64,000 bases of DNA from Pseudomonas sp. SCB32 (lineage in GTDB: Bacteria; Pseudomonadota; Gammaproteobacteria; Pseudomonadales; Pseudomonadaceae). Position 1 is the first letter of the stretch. Each line of letters opens with the position of its first letter. The notes beneath the pieces were generated by a model. It was not told where the DNA came from, made no database searches, and saw only the letters and a list, made by a program, of their open reading frames with translations. This document shows positions 45,043-56,722 of the stretch, in pieces. The DNA is taken from contig NZ_CP045118.1 in assembly GCF_009189165.1 (NCBI RefSeq), positions 4,030,001 to 4,094,000 of the forward strand. Reading direction: 5' to 3'. The position numbers and the translations under genes are program-made.

Positions 45043-45633
45043 TTTCTTCTGACCTCCTCGAACGATGAAGCATGGCCTCATTCCCGCAGGACTTCCGGGA
45101 AAAGCGATTCGCTCACCCGGCCACTGCGATTGGCGGACAGGCGCGAGCGCCGACAAGGCTGGACTGTGCCGCTCGGGTTTGAGGGAACAAGAGAGGGTTG
45201 GCCGTGAAGAAACGTCCATCCGCTGAACCAGCAGAGGTTGCGGACATTTCCAGAGCCGGGGAGTGCCGTCGAGACGAAAGGAATGGGAATAGCTACCGCA
45301 AGCCCAGGAAGCTGCGCTCTCTCGACCGGTCAACAGAGTCTAGGCCAGCCTCCTCATCCGGCATCGACCCAGGCTGCGCGCGGGCTGCCCGGATGGCGCT
45401 CCAGAGAGAAGAAAAAGATCGCATTTAAATCAATCATTTAGATAGTCAGTCAACGACCAGAATCCCCACTCCATCAGGGGCAAATACGTCAATTAACCGA
45501 CGAAAGGCTTGCGAAAGAAGAAAAATGATAATTACGTCAAATTATCGCCAAAGCCCGCCCCGCTCATCCCCGCATAGCCAGACCTCGGCGAAACCGGCGA
45601 ATCACCGGAAACGCCCCACCCTGGCGGATTAGC
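45043..45633. other. Intergenic region between LuxR gene and tolC-like gene, AT-rich in part
   Basis: About 590 bases with no supported gene. The stretch 45421-45560 is markedly more AT-rich than the rest of the window and contains two near-identical boxes, TACGTCAATTA (45485) and TACGTCAAATTA (45533), 48 bases apart. Confidence 0.5.
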
Positions 45634-47013
45634 TCAGCGGCGCATGATGTCCTGGACGGAGCGGCTGGGGCTCAACCAGCCATTCACGCTTTCGACACTT
45701 TCGACCGGCGCTTTTCCAGCCCAGCGGTTGAGGGTGAACACGTTGCTGAGGAAATCGTACTGCGTCTTGAGCAGATCACGCCGGGCGCGGAACTCATTGC
45801 GTACCGCGGACAACACATCGACGGCGTTGACCATGCCATAGCTCATCCCCTTCTCCGCCGCCACCCGGGACAGCTGCGCCGATGACAGGGCCAGGCGGCT
45901 CGCCTCGATCTTCTCGCCATTGGAGTTGGCGGTCAGGTAAGCGCTGGTGATCTCCTTGACCACCCGACGGCGAATTTCTTCCAGTTGCTCTTCGGCAACC
46001 ACCTGGTCCTGGTAGAGCCCGCGGACCCGCGCCGAGGTCGAACCGCCGCTGTAGATCGGTACCTGAACGCCGACTCCCGCGACATAACTGTCGGTACGCG
46101 GCGCCAGAGAGTTGTTGTAGCCCTCGTTGGTCTGCTGGGCGCTCAGGTTCAGGCTCACGGTCGGGTAGTGCCCGCCTTCGCCGCTGCGCAATGCCGCCTC
46201 CGCGGCTTCCACGCCGCTCTCGCTGGCCTTGAGTGCCGGGTTCTGCGCTATCCCCTCACGGACCCAGGTTTCCAGGCTTTGTGCCGATACCTGCATGTGC
46301 ACGTCATCGCGAATCCGACTGAGCTTCTCCTTGACGGGCCGACCGACGATTTCCGCCAATGCCTCGCGACTGATGGTGGCCTCGTTGCGGGCTTCCAGCT
46401 CCTGCGCGGCGAGCAGATCCACCCGCGCCTTGAGGTCGAGCTGATCGGTCACCAGTGCCAGCTGCTTTTCGTACAACGCATTGACCCGATCCAGGCTTTC
46501 CTGCGTGGTTCGACGCTCCGCCCTCACCAACTCCAGTTCATCCTCGGCCGCCAACGCGGTGAAGTATCGCCGCGCCAATTCCACGGTGGCCTCCGCCTGG
46601 GCGTCCAGCGCTTCCGATTCGGACTGTTTGGCCAGGCTCTTGAACTTCTGGTAGTTCTCCCACGCAGCCTTGTTGTAGAGATACTGACGCAGCACCAGGC
46701 TGTAGTCCTCGCTGTCGTAACTCTCCTGGACCAGGTCGCTTTCCTGGTGAATCCGGTTCGTCCCCGCGTTCAGCGATACTTGCGGCAGCAGCACGCCCAT
46801 GGCCTCGGTCTGATGCTCCCGGCCCGCCTGTGCCTGGGCAAAGGAAGCCAGTACCTTCGGGTCCTCCAGCCGTGCCTCGTGATACAGCTGCAGGAGATCG
46901 GTGGAAACCGTCGAAGCACTGACCCCGCCCGAAGTTGCCGCAGCGGTCTGCGCCAGGGCGCTGCCTGCCGCCAGCATGAACGCCCCCGCCAACAGAATGA
47001 CCGACGTGCCCAT
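45634..47013 (-). CDS. TolC-family outer-membrane channel of type I secretion system
   Basis: 459 residues. Signal peptide MGTSVILLAGAFMLAAGSALAQ. Two TolC/OEP repeats: LYHEARLEDPKVLASFAQAQAGREHQTEAMGVLLPQVSL and NPALKASESGVEAAEAALRSGEGGHYPTVSLNLS, each leading into strand-helix blocks (for example DSYVAGVGVQVPIYSGGS). This matches the AprF/PrtF/LapE-type channels. I preferred ATG 47013, with GAGGAG five to six bases before it, over a GTG at 47019. Last gene of a three-gene minus-strand operon. Confidence 0.93.
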   Translation of the reverse strand: MGTSVILLAGAFMLAAGSALAQTAAATSGGVSASTVSTDLLQLYHEARLEDPKVLASFAQAQAGREHQTEAMGVLLPQVSLNAGTNRIHQESDLVQESYDSEDYSLVLRQYLYNKAAWENYQKFKSLAKQSESEALDAQAEATVELARRYFTALAAEDELELVRAERRTTQESLDRVNALYEKQLALVTDQLDLKARVDLLAAQELEARNEATISREALAEIVGRPVKEKLSRIRDDVHMQVSAQSLETWVREGIAQNPALKASESGVEAAEAALRSGEGGHYPTVSLNLSAQQTNEGYNNSLAPRTDSYVAGVGVQVPIYSGGSTSARVRGLYQDQVVAEEQLEEIRRRVVKEITSAYLTANSNGEKIEASRLALSSAQLSRVAAEKGMSYGMVNAVDVLSAVRNEFRARRDLLKTQYDFLSNVFTLNRWAGKAPVESVESVNGWLSPSRSVQDIMRR

Positions 47014-47015
47014 GG

Positions 47016-48329
47016 TCACTCCTCGATCATCGATTGAGCCAGGGCATTGCGGGCCGGCTGCATCAGGTACTGCAGCAACGTGCGGCGCCCCGTGATGATC
47101 AACACGTCCGCCGGCATCCCCGGCACCAGCTTGCGCTCACCCAGGGTGTGCACGCCATGTTCGGTTACCCGGACCCGCGCCAGATAATAGGCTGTCCCGC
47201 TCTTTTCATTGGTCAGGCGATCTGCCGATACGCTGCTGACCTCGCCCTCGATCACAGGCGTGGTCGCGGTGTTGAATGCACTGAAACGGATGTCGGCGCG
47301 CTTGCCGATGGCGATCCGGTCGATGTCCACCGGCGGCACCTGGGCCTCGATGATCAGCTCGGAAACCGATGGAACGATGTCCAGCAGCGGCGTCCCCGGG
47401 TGCACGACCCCACCTACGGTGTGCACGGTCATGCCAATCACCATGCCCGCATCGGGTGCGCGGATGACGATACGGCTGAGCCGGTCTTCCAGGGACGAGG
47501 CCTTCTCCCGCAGGTCGTAGATCCGGGTCTGGACCTCGGCCAACTGCTTGGCGACATCGGCATTGAAATCCTTGTCGACCTGCAGGATCTGCAGCTGTGT
47601 TTCGTTGATCTGCAGACGGGCCCGATTGATCGTAGCGCGGTGATCCGCCACCTCGGACTTGAGCATCTCCAGCTTGCGCTGCTGCTCGACCAGGCGCTGC
47701 TTGTCGACAAAGCCCTGCTTCAGCAAGTCGGACAGCTCGCCAATTTCTCCACTGTAGGATCTCTCCAGCTGGAGCTTGGTATCGATGACCGACTCCAGCC
47801 CGCTGATCTGTTGATTCAACTGGCCGATACGTTCACGCAGCACAGCGCTCTGTCCCTGCCTCGAACCTTGTCGGGCATTGAACACCAGCGTTTCGCTCTG
47901 GCGTGCTTCCACCCCCCGTGGACTGGTGAGATCGGCGAGTTCCCCGAAGTCGATCGCCGACAGCGAGTCGCGCTCGGCCTTGAGTCGCGCCTCCATGGCC
48001 TTGGCCGCGATCAGCTGACCACGAGTCATCTCGTATTCGAAGCGCAGCTGGGCATCATCGAGAACGATCAGCGGATCATCGCGTTTGACGATGTCACCGT
48101 CGTGGACCAGAACCTCTTTGACGATACCGCCTTCAAGGTGCTGAACCGTCTTGCGGTAGGTCTGCACCGTGACCACCCCCGGTGCGTAAACGGCCCCGTC
48201 CAGCGGCGCGAATGCCGCCCAAGTGCCGAACAGGCCGAAGGTCACCCCGACAATGGCAAGGCCCAGGCGGCGGATCTTGCGATCCGATACTGGCAGGTCG
48301 GCGAAGCTTTCAATTTGACGACTGGGCAT
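47016..48329 (-). CDS. HlyD-family periplasmic adaptor of type I secretion system
   Basis: 437 residues. One N-terminal membrane helix (RRLGLAIVGVTFGLFGTWAAFAPL) after a short cytosolic tail. The lipoyl-like half follows (VQTYRKTVQHLEGGIVKEVLVHDGDIVKRDDPLIVLDDAQ), then a long coiled-coil hairpin (about 140-300) and the second half IVIRAPDAGMVIGMTVHTVGGVVHPGTPLLDIVP. This is the AprE/PrtE/LapC type. ATG 48329 lies inside the 3' end of the ABC gene (20-base overlap), so the two are coupled. Confidence 0.94.
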   Translation of the reverse strand: MPSRQIESFADLPVSDRKIRRLGLAIVGVTFGLFGTWAAFAPLDGAVYAPGVVTVQTYRKTVQHLEGGIVKEVLVHDGDIVKRDDPLIVLDDAQLRFEYEMTRGQLIAAKAMEARLKAERDSLSAIDFGELADLTSPRGVEARQSETLVFNARQGSRQGQSAVLRERIGQLNQQISGLESVIDTKLQLERSYSGEIGELSDLLKQGFVDKQRLVEQQRKLEMLKSEVADHRATINRARLQINETQLQILQVDKDFNADVAKQLAEVQTRIYDLREKASSLEDRLSRIVIRAPDAGMVIGMTVHTVGGVVHPGTPLLDIVPSVSELIIEAQVPPVDIDRIAIGKRADIRFSAFNTATTPVIEGEVSSVSADRLTNEKSGTAYYLARVRVTEHGVHTLGERKLVPGMPADVLIITGRRTLLQYLMQPARNALAQSMIEE

Positions 48330-50097
48330 CGTGGTCGTCCTTGCCGGTATCCACCGGTGCAATGCTGGCGCCAGCCGGCATGACGCGCTGCTGCGCATGC
48401 GCCTGCTGCTGTACCTGCTGCTTGGCGTTGAGCTCCGCCAGCACTTGGTCGCGCGGCCCGTAGAGCGTGATGATCCCGTCATTCATCAGCATGAGCCGGT
48501 CGAGTTGCGAGACGATGTTGGTGCGATGGGTAATGACGAATACGGTCGCGCCGGTCTGCTTGAGCTGCTGGATGGCGACTGCCAGGGCGCGATCGCCGAC
48601 ATCGTCCAGATTGGAGTTGGGCTCGTCGAGCACGATCAGCCGCGGGCTGCCGTACAGGGCTCGGGCCAGCCCGATACGCTGGCGCTGCCCTCCCGAGAGC
48701 ATCACCCCCTCGCTGCCGATGACGGTGTCGTAGCCATCGGGCAACAACAGGATCATTTCGTGAACGCCTGCCATCCGGGCCGCCAGGATGACCTTCTCCG
48801 AATCGACTTCGGCGAAGCGGGCGATGTTCTCGCCAACGCTGCCTTCGAACAGCTCGATGTCCTGAGGCAGGTAACCGATGTGCGGACCCAGCTCATGCTT
48901 GTCCCAGGTGCTGATGTCGGCGCTGTCGAGCCTGACCACCCCGTGCAGCGGCGCCCACACCCCCATCAAGGACCTGACCAGGGTCGACTTGCCGGCGGCG
49001 CTCGGGCCGATGACACCGACCACACAACCGGCGGGCACGCTGAAACTGACATTCCTGATGATCGGGGTCCTGGAGCCGGGGGCCGCGACAATCAGCTCCT
49101 CGACCTGCACGTGCCCCTTGGGCGCAGGCAACGGCATGCGCTCGGGCTGGGCCTGCAGCTTGCCGAGAATGTCGTTCAGGCGGTTGTACTGCGAGCGAGC
49201 CGAAATGAAACCCTTCCAGCTGGCAATGAGCAGATCGATGGGCGCCAGTGCGCGCCCCAGCAGCACGGCCCCAGCGAACACCATGCCCGGCCCCACCTGG
49301 TGGTCCACCGCCAGGTACGCCCCCAACCCCAGCACCAGGGATTGCACCAGTAGCCGGAAAGTCCTGGACAGCGTACTGATGATGGCCCCTCTATCGCTCG
49401 CCTCGGACTGCAGCAGAAGAACGTTTCGCTGCCGACGTCCCCAGCGATCCATCAGGGTCTCCAGCATGCCCATGGACTCGATGACTTCGGCATTGCGCAG
49501 GTTTTTCGTGGTGTAGAGCGTCGCCCCGATATGCTCCTTGTTGGCCTGGGCCAGTGCCGGGGCCGTCAGCTTCTCATTGGCGTACGCCAGTAGAAGCAGC
49601 AACAGGGCACTGCCCACCGCCACCCAGCCGAACCAGGGGTGGAACAGGAACATCACCGCGATATAGATCGGCAACCAGGGCGCATCGAAAAAGGCGAACA
49701 GCCCACTGCCGGTGAGAAATTGCCGCAAGCCCGTCAGGTCGTTGAGTGGCTGCGCCGTGGCATCCATGCCGCCACTGTCGAGGGCGCGCTTGAAACCGGC
49801 CTTGTAGACCTGGCGACTGAGCAGTACATCGAGCCGGGTGCTGACCCGGACCATGATGCGCGAGCGAATCCACTCCAGGGAGCCGAGCGTGATCACCAGC
49901 AGGGTCATGATCAGCGTGAGCATGGCCAGGGTCGTCAGGCTTCCGCTGGTTATCACCCGCCCGTACACCTGAAGCATATAGAAGGTTGGAACGAGCATTA
50001 GCGCGTTGATGAACAAGCTGAAAAAGCCAACGAAGAGAAAACTCTCGCGACAGGCCTTCAACACACTATTGAGGTTTTCTTCCGGTGTGCTTCGCAT
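48310..50097 (-). CDS. Type I secretion ABC transporter, PrtD/AprD type
   Basis: 595 residues. Six-helix membrane domain beginning SVLKACRESFLFVGFFSLFINALMLVPTFYMLQVYGRV, the PrtD-family opening, and no N-terminal C39 peptidase or C39-like domain. Nucleotide-binding domain: Walker A GPSAAGKSTL, signature LSGGQRQRIGLARALYG, Walker B LIVLDEPNSNLD and switch His in ITHR. The C-terminal tail is Gln-rich (QQVQQQAHAQQR). The start at 50097 (MRSTPEENLNS) is preferred but has no clear ribosome site; 50124 is possible. First gene of the secretion operon; the adhesin is the obvious cargo. Confidence 0.94.
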   Translation of the reverse strand: MRSTPEENLNSVLKACRESFLFVGFFSLFINALMLVPTFYMLQVYGRVITSGSLTTLAMLTLIMTLLVITLGSLEWIRSRIMVRVSTRLDVLLSRQVYKAGFKRALDSGGMDATAQPLNDLTGLRQFLTGSGLFAFFDAPWLPIYIAVMFLFHPWFGWVAVGSALLLLLLAYANEKLTAPALAQANKEHIGATLYTTKNLRNAEVIESMGMLETLMDRWGRRQRNVLLLQSEASDRGAIISTLSRTFRLLVQSLVLGLGAYLAVDHQVGPGMVFAGAVLLGRALAPIDLLIASWKGFISARSQYNRLNDILGKLQAQPERMPLPAPKGHVQVEELIVAAPGSRTPIIRNVSFSVPAGCVVGVIGPSAAGKSTLVRSLMGVWAPLHGVVRLDSADISTWDKHELGPHIGYLPQDIELFEGSVGENIARFAEVDSEKVILAARMAGVHEMILLLPDGYDTVIGSEGVMLSGGQRQRIGLARALYGSPRLIVLDEPNSNLDDVGDRALAVAIQQLKQTGATVFVITHRTNIVSQLDRLMLMNDGIITLYGPRDQVLAELNAKQQVQQQAHAQQRVMPAGASIAPVDTGKDDHDAQSSN

Positions 50098-50275
50098 AGC
50101 AACCGCGACTCGACAGGCCAACATTTGTGGAGCTTAGATCACGCCGAAAGACTCCGTGCGGCAACTGGCCAGCCCATCTCGGGTAGCGCAGATCGCCCCT
50201 GACGGCGCTTTGGCGCCACGGCGCACGGGCATAACCGGCAATGCGTCGCAGTACCAAAGGCGGCTGGAAACGAAG

Positions 50276-50301
50276 AAAGCCCGCACGATGCGGGCTTTTT
50301 T
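50276..50301 (+). terminator. Hairpin with T-run between ABC gene and tRNAs
   Basis: AAAGCCCGC / GCGGGCTTTTTT with an ACGAT loop. The T-run is on the plus strand. On the minus strand it may act as a backup terminator for the tRNA transcript. Confidence 0.6.
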
Positions 50302-50335
50302 CATGGACAGGTGAGAAACATTTTTCGAACGCACG

Positions 50336-50367
50336 AACGAAAACGCCGCCCATAAGGGCGGCGTTTC
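50336..50367 (-). terminator. Terminator for the tRNA cluster
   Basis: On the minus strand AAACGCCGCC / GGCGGCGTTT with a short loop then TTTTCGTT, six bases after the last tRNA-Gly. Confidence 0.8.
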
Positions 50368-50372
50368 GATTT

Positions 50373-50448
<76 letters not shown>

Positions 50449-50532
50449 ATCAACTTTTTGCAACCTTCAGCTTTCGCCGAAGGGTAACGCCATTTCATTT
50501 TTCGGTCACCGCCGAAGCGATGATCGAGAATT

Positions 50533-50608
<76 letters not shown>

Positions 50609-50610
50609 AA

Positions 50611-50686
50611 TGGCGTCCCCTAGGGGACTCGAACCCCTGTTACCGCCGTGAAAGGGCGGTGTCCTAGGCCACTAGACGAAGGGGAC
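50611..50686 (-). tRNA. tRNA-Glu (anticodon TTC)
   Basis: 76 nt on the minus strand with encoded CCA. Acceptor GTCCCCT / AGGGGAC, anticodon loop CTTTCAC giving TTC, T-arm CAGGGGTTCGAGTCCCCT. Two bases separate it from tRNA-Gly, so it is the first gene of one tRNA transcript Glu-Gly-Gly. Confidence 0.97.
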
Positions 50687-50901
50687 GCGGCCCGGAACTT
50701 ACAACATCTTTCCGACTTCTTCGCTTTGCGTTTCCGCGTTTCGCGTCGAAGTGGCGCGCATTCTATGGACCCTTTGAGGGGTCGTCAACCCTCAGAAGAA
50801 AATTTTTTTAAATCAAAGACTTCTGGGTAAAAAGCGAGCGGCTGCTATCAGCGCTAGCACTAAGACATTACACTCGAGAAAAACCTTCGGGAGCTTTCCA
50901 G

Positions 50902-51675
50902 GTGTCGCCACTCGTCATTACCGTCCTGGTCCTCGTCGGCATCGCCCTGCTGGTTGCCATCGGCTACATCAACCATATGGTCGAGAACCGAAAGCTGGAA
51001 CAGGCCCGACAGAAGGCCGATCTGCTCGACCGCTGTCGACGCTGCTCCGACATTTCCGAGTCCATGCCCGGCCAGTTCATGTCCCCGGCACTGAAGCTGC
51101 TGCTCAGCCGGTTCGAGCTGAACCTGGGCGAACGCCTGGTGGCCTTCGACAAGCAGAATACCCAGATAAAGGAGCGCATCGCCGAATTGCGCCCGCTCGT
51201 TGCCCAGGGCGAGTCCATCCCCGTGCGCAATGCGCCGCAGGCGATCCTCACCGAAGCCAAGGCCAAGGAAGTCCGCTTTATCTTCGAGAGCCTGCACGCC
51301 CAGCTCACCCGCTGCGCCCAGGACGGCCTGCTGCCACGCAACGAAGCCCAGCAGTGGGTCAAGGAAGTCCGCCACCTGCTCGCCCTTCTACATATAGAGT
51401 TCTTCGCCAACCTCGGTCAGCAGGCCCTGCAGCAGGGACAGCCAGGCCAGGCGCGGTTGGCCTTCGAGCGCGGCGTCCAGTACCTGAGCAAGCAGCAGGA
51501 CGTTGGTCGCTACCAGGCGCCACTGCAGCAGATGCAAGCCCAGCTGGCCCGCGCCAACGCGATGGTGCTGGAAACCGCCCAGCCCGCCGCCGATGCCGAT
51601 AGCACGTTGAACGATGGCCTCAAGGCCCTCGACGACGATGATCTGTGGAAGAAGAAGAACCTTTACGACGACTGA
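50902..51675 (+). CDS. Membrane-anchored hypothetical protein with coiled-coil body
   Basis: 257 residues. One N-terminal membrane helix (LVITVLVLVGIALLVAIGYI) and the rest cytosolic, helical and Gln/Leu-rich. Cys pair in LLDRCRRCSDI. A TPR-like segment (LGQQALQQGQPGQARLAFERGVQYLSKQ) is followed by an acidic C-terminal tail (LKALDDDDLWKKKNLYDD). Start GTG 50902 with CGGGAG eight bases upstream. Conserved in pseudomonads by my recall; function not known. Confidence 0.8.
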   Translation: MSPLVITVLVLVGIALLVAIGYINHMVENRKLEQARQKADLLDRCRRCSDISESMPGQFMSPALKLLLSRFELNLGERLVAFDKQNTQIKERIAELRPLVAQGESIPVRNAPQAILTEAKAKEVRFIFESLHAQLTRCAQDGLLPRNEAQQWVKEVRHLLALLHIEFFANLGQQALQQGQPGQARLAFERGVQYLSKQQDVGRYQAPLQQMQAQLARANAMVLETAQPAADADSTLNDGLKALDDDDLWKKKNLYDD

Positions 51676-51721
51676 CCCGTCGAATCAGCATATCCGGCCA
51701 CCTACGCCCCAGGAGTCCTAC

Positions 51722-52384
51722 ATGAGCCTCGTAGTCTTCGGCGCCCCGCTCTCCCCCTTCGTTCGCAAGGTCCGTCTGTTCTGTGCCGAAAAGGGCATGG
51801 ACTACCAGTTGGAGAACGTCAATCCGTTCAACCAGCCCGACTGGTACCGCGAACTCAACCCCCTGCGCCGCGTGCCGGCGATCCGTGACGGCGAGTTCAC
51901 CCTCGCCGACTCCAGCGTCATCTGCCATTACCTGGAAGAGCGCGATCCGCAGCGCGCCCCGCTGTGCGGCGAAACTCCGCAGGCGAAGGCGCGCATCCGC
52001 TGGCTGGAGAAGTACGCCGACTACGAAGTCGCGCCGCTGGCCACCTTCACCGTGTTCCGCAACCGCCTGCTCAAGCCGCTGATGGGCAAGCTCTGCGATG
52101 AGGATGCGGTGAAAGGCGCGATGCAGGAAAAGCTGCCGGAGCACTTCGACTACCTGGAGAAATGCCTGGGCGCGAACGACTACTTCGTCGACAACCGTTT
52201 CAGCCTCGCCGACATGGCCATTGCCAGCCAACTGGTGAACATGCGCCACGGTGGCGAAGAGCTGGACGCCCAGCGCTGGCCCGCACTGGCCGCGCACTTC
52301 GAACGCATCGCCAGCCGCCCCACCCTGGCCACGATCCTCGAGGGCGAACAGCAGATCATCGCCAAGATCCTCGCCAAGCGCTGA
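51722..52384 (+). CDS. Glutathione S-transferase, SspA-like
   Basis: 220 residues. GST N-domain: LVVFGAPLSPFVRKVRLFCAEKG (Ser in the active loop), LNPLRRVPAIRDGEFTLADSSVICHYLEE (cis-Pro and Asp-Ser glutathione site). C-domain with NRFSLADMAIASQLVNMRHGG. The overall shape is close to the stringent starvation protein A fold, but catalysis as a GST is equally possible. ATG 51722 follows CAGGAG. Confidence 0.9.
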   Translation: MSLVVFGAPLSPFVRKVRLFCAEKGMDYQLENVNPFNQPDWYRELNPLRRVPAIRDGEFTLADSSVICHYLEERDPQRAPLCGETPQAKARIRWLEKYADYEVAPLATFTVFRNRLLKPLMGKLCDEDAVKGAMQEKLPEHFDYLEKCLGANDYFVDNRFSLADMAIASQLVNMRHGGEELDAQRWPALAAHFERIASRPTLATILEGEQQIIAKILAKR

Positions 52385-52399
52385 TCCAGGCGCCAACGA

Positions 52400-52426
52400 A
52401 AAAGCCCCGCAATTGCGGGGCTTTTT
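52400..52426. terminator. Bidirectional terminator between GST and msrC
   Basis: AAAAAGCCCCGCAATTGCGGGGCTTTTT is a perfect palindrome serving both convergent genes. Confidence 0.9.
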
Positions 52427-52440
52427 CATGGAATCGCGGA

Positions 52441-52923
52441 TCAGCAGTCGGTCAGGCGCAGGAAGATCGCCACCAGCCGCTCGATGCCGGCCTGGTCGGC
52501 TGCGCTGAAGCGGCCGACCTTGGGGCTGTCCAGGTCCAGCACGCCGATCAGACGGCCGTCCTTGACCAGCGGCACCACCAGTTCGCTATTGGAAGCGCTG
52601 TCGCAGGCAATGTGGCCGGGGAAGGCATGCACGTCCTCGACCCGCTGGGACTCACGGGTGCGCGCCGCCGCACCGCACACGCCCTTGGTGAAGGGAATGC
52701 GCACGCAGGCGACCTTGCCCTGGAACGGGCCGAGCACCAGCTCCTCATTGCGATTGAGGTAGAAGCCGGCCCAGTTCAGGTCCGACAGTTCGTTGAACAG
52801 GAATGCCGAGAATTGTGCGGCGTTGGCGATTACGTCGCGCTCGTCGGCGAACAGCGACTCCGCCTGCGCGGCCAGCAGCTCATAGCCATCCAGGCCGGCA
52901 CCGGCCTGTTGCAGATCGATCAT
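52441..52923 (-). CDS. msrC: Free methionine-(R)-sulfoxide reductase, GAF fold
   Basis: 160 residues. Reduces free Met-R-sulfoxide. The three redox Cys are present: C73 in KVACVRIP, C83 in KGVCGAA, C107 in HIACDSAS. The spacings correspond to C84/C94/C118 of E. coli fRMsr. GAF features: LNWAGFYLNRNEELVLGPFQG, SELVVPLVKDGRLIGVLDLDS. It overlaps the DUF815 gene by four bases, so it is downstream in that operon. Confidence 0.95.
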   Translation of the reverse strand: MIDLQQAGAGLDGYELLAAQAESLFADERDVIANAAQFSAFLFNELSDLNWAGFYLNRNEELVLGPFQGKVACVRIPFTKGVCGAAARTRESQRVEDVHAFPGHIACDSASNSELVVPLVKDGRLIGVLDLDSPKVGRFSAADQAGIERLVAIFLRLTDC

Positions 52924-53816
52924 GGGGTTTCTCCTTCCAGCAGTTGGCGGCCCACCCAGTAGCGGGCGAATTGGTAGGCGCAGCGGCCATTTCGATTGCC
53001 GCGCCCGAGAGCCCAGCGGATGGCCTCTTTCTCCAATGTTTCGTCCCAGTGCCAGCCGGCCAGGCCGGACTTCTGCGCCAGCGCCTCGATCCAGTGGCGA
53101 ACCACGCTGAGGAAGTGTTCCTGGGTGAAGGGGTAGAAAGAGAGCCAAAGGCCGAAACGGTCGGACAGGGCAATCTTGTCCTCCACCGCTTCGTTGGGAT
53201 GCAGTTCGCCGTCGACCATCTGCCAGTTCTCGTTGTCGCTCTGTCTTTCCGAGACCAGATGGCGGCGATTCGAGGTCGCGTACAGCAGCACGTTGTCCGG
53301 TGCCTGTTCCAGGGAACCGTCGAGCACGCTCTTGAGCACCCGGTAGTCGCCCTCGCCGGCATCGAACGAGAGGTCGTCGCAGAACAGCACGAAGCGTTGC
53401 GGCAGACCGTGCAGTTGTTCGACAACACGCGGCAGGTCGGCCAGGTGATCGCGCTCGATCTCGATCAGGCGCAGCCCCTCGCCAGCCAGCTCGGCCAACA
53501 GCGCACGCACCAGGGAGGATTTGCCGGTGCCCCGCGCACCCCACAGCAAGGCATGGTTGGCGGGCTTGCCGGCGACGAACTGACGGGTGTTGCGCGCCAG
53601 CTGGTCACGCTGCGTGTCGACGCCCAGCAGGTCGTCCAGGCGCAGGTCGAGGCTGACCTCCAGAGGCTGCAGATAACCACTGCGCCCATCGCGGTGCCAG
53701 CGCGCGGCCAGGCTGCGCTGCCAATCGACGGGCGCTTGCAATGCCGGCAGCAAAGGCTCCAGGCGCGCCAGCACCGACTCGGCGCGCGCGAGAAAATCGT
53801 TCAGACGGGAATCCAT
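52920..53816 (-). CDS. DUF815-family AAA ATPase
   Basis: 298 residues. P-loop Walker A GARGTGKSSL at about residue 95-104, Walker B-like FVLFCDDLSFD, sensor-like YATSNRRHLV, and a C-terminal segment typical of DUF815 (KIALSDRFGLWLSFYPFTQEHFL). No transmembrane segment. The ATG at 53816 follows GGAGA; a GTG at 53828 would add four residues. It shares an operon with msrC and is divergent from the hybrid kinase gene. Confidence 0.9.
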   Translation of the reverse strand: MDSRLNDFLARAESVLARLEPLLPALQAPVDWQRSLAARWHRDGRSGYLQPLEVSLDLRLDDLLGVDTQRDQLARNTRQFVAGKPANHALLWGARGTGKSSLVRALLAELAGEGLRLIEIERDHLADLPRVVEQLHGLPQRFVLFCDDLSFDAGEGDYRVLKSVLDGSLEQAPDNVLLYATSNRRHLVSERQSDNENWQMVDGELHPNEAVEDKIALSDRFGLWLSFYPFTQEHFLSVVRHWIEALAQKSGLAGWHWDETLEKEAIRWALGRGNRNGRCAYQFARYWVGRQLLEGETP

Positions 53817-53927
53817 GCGGGTCTCCACGGATCGTTCGAGGTTTGGCTACGGACGATGCCGACAGGCGGTTGCGATCGGCTATGCTACGCCGCAGGAAAG
53901 CTTTTGCGAGGCGATGCTACGCACTCC

Positions 53928-56249
<2,322 letters not shown>

Positions 56250-56251
56250 GC

Positions 56252-56722
56252 TCAGCCCTCCAGCCTGGCGAGTTGCATCAGCAGCGAATCCAGCTGCTCG
56301 CGCAGGCCGTCGGTGACGCTCAGGTCCAGGCCGCTGCGGCAGAGCAGGTCTTTGCGCAGCGGCAGCACCTTGTCGCGCAACGCGATGCCCGACGAGGTCA
56401 GCCCCAGATGCACTTCCCGCTCGTCATGCCGCGCCCGGCGACGCTCGACCAGGCCCAACTGTTCCAGGCGCTTGAGCAGCGGTGTCAGGGTGCCGGAATC
56501 CAGCATCAGCCGTTCGCCCAGCGCCTTCACCGACGGCTGCGCTGGCGGCTCGGCCTGCCACTCCCAGAGCACCAGCATCGCCAGGTACTGCGGATAGGTC
56601 AGGCCAAGCGCCTCCAGCATCGGCCGGTAGCCGCGGATTACCGCACGGGACAAAGCGTACAGGCGAAAGCACAGCTGGTTGTCCAGCTGTAGCTCCGCCG
56701 GCAGGGATGCAACATCTTTCAT
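56252..56722 (-). CDS. ospR: MarR-family oxidative stress regulator, OspR/OhrR-like
   Basis: 156 residues. Winged-helix MarR fold: LTYPQYLAMLVLWEW, SVKALGERLMLDSGTLTPLLKRLEQLGLVERRRARHDEREVHLGLT. The peroxide-sensing Cys is C18 in DNQLCFRLYALSRA, with Tyr residues of the sensor site nearby, and a second Cys at C128, as in the two-Cys OhrR/OspR class. It overlaps the glutathione peroxidase gene by one base. Likely autorepressor of both through CAATT-N-AATTG boxes at 57249-57274 (inference). Confidence 0.92.
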   Translation of the reverse strand: MKDVASLPAELQLDNQLCFRLYALSRAVIRGYRPMLEALGLTYPQYLAMLVLWEWQAEPPAQPSVKALGERLMLDSGTLTPLLKRLEQLGLVERRRARHDEREVHLGLTSSGIALRDKVLPLRKDLLCRSGLDLSVTDGLREQLDSLLMQLARLEG

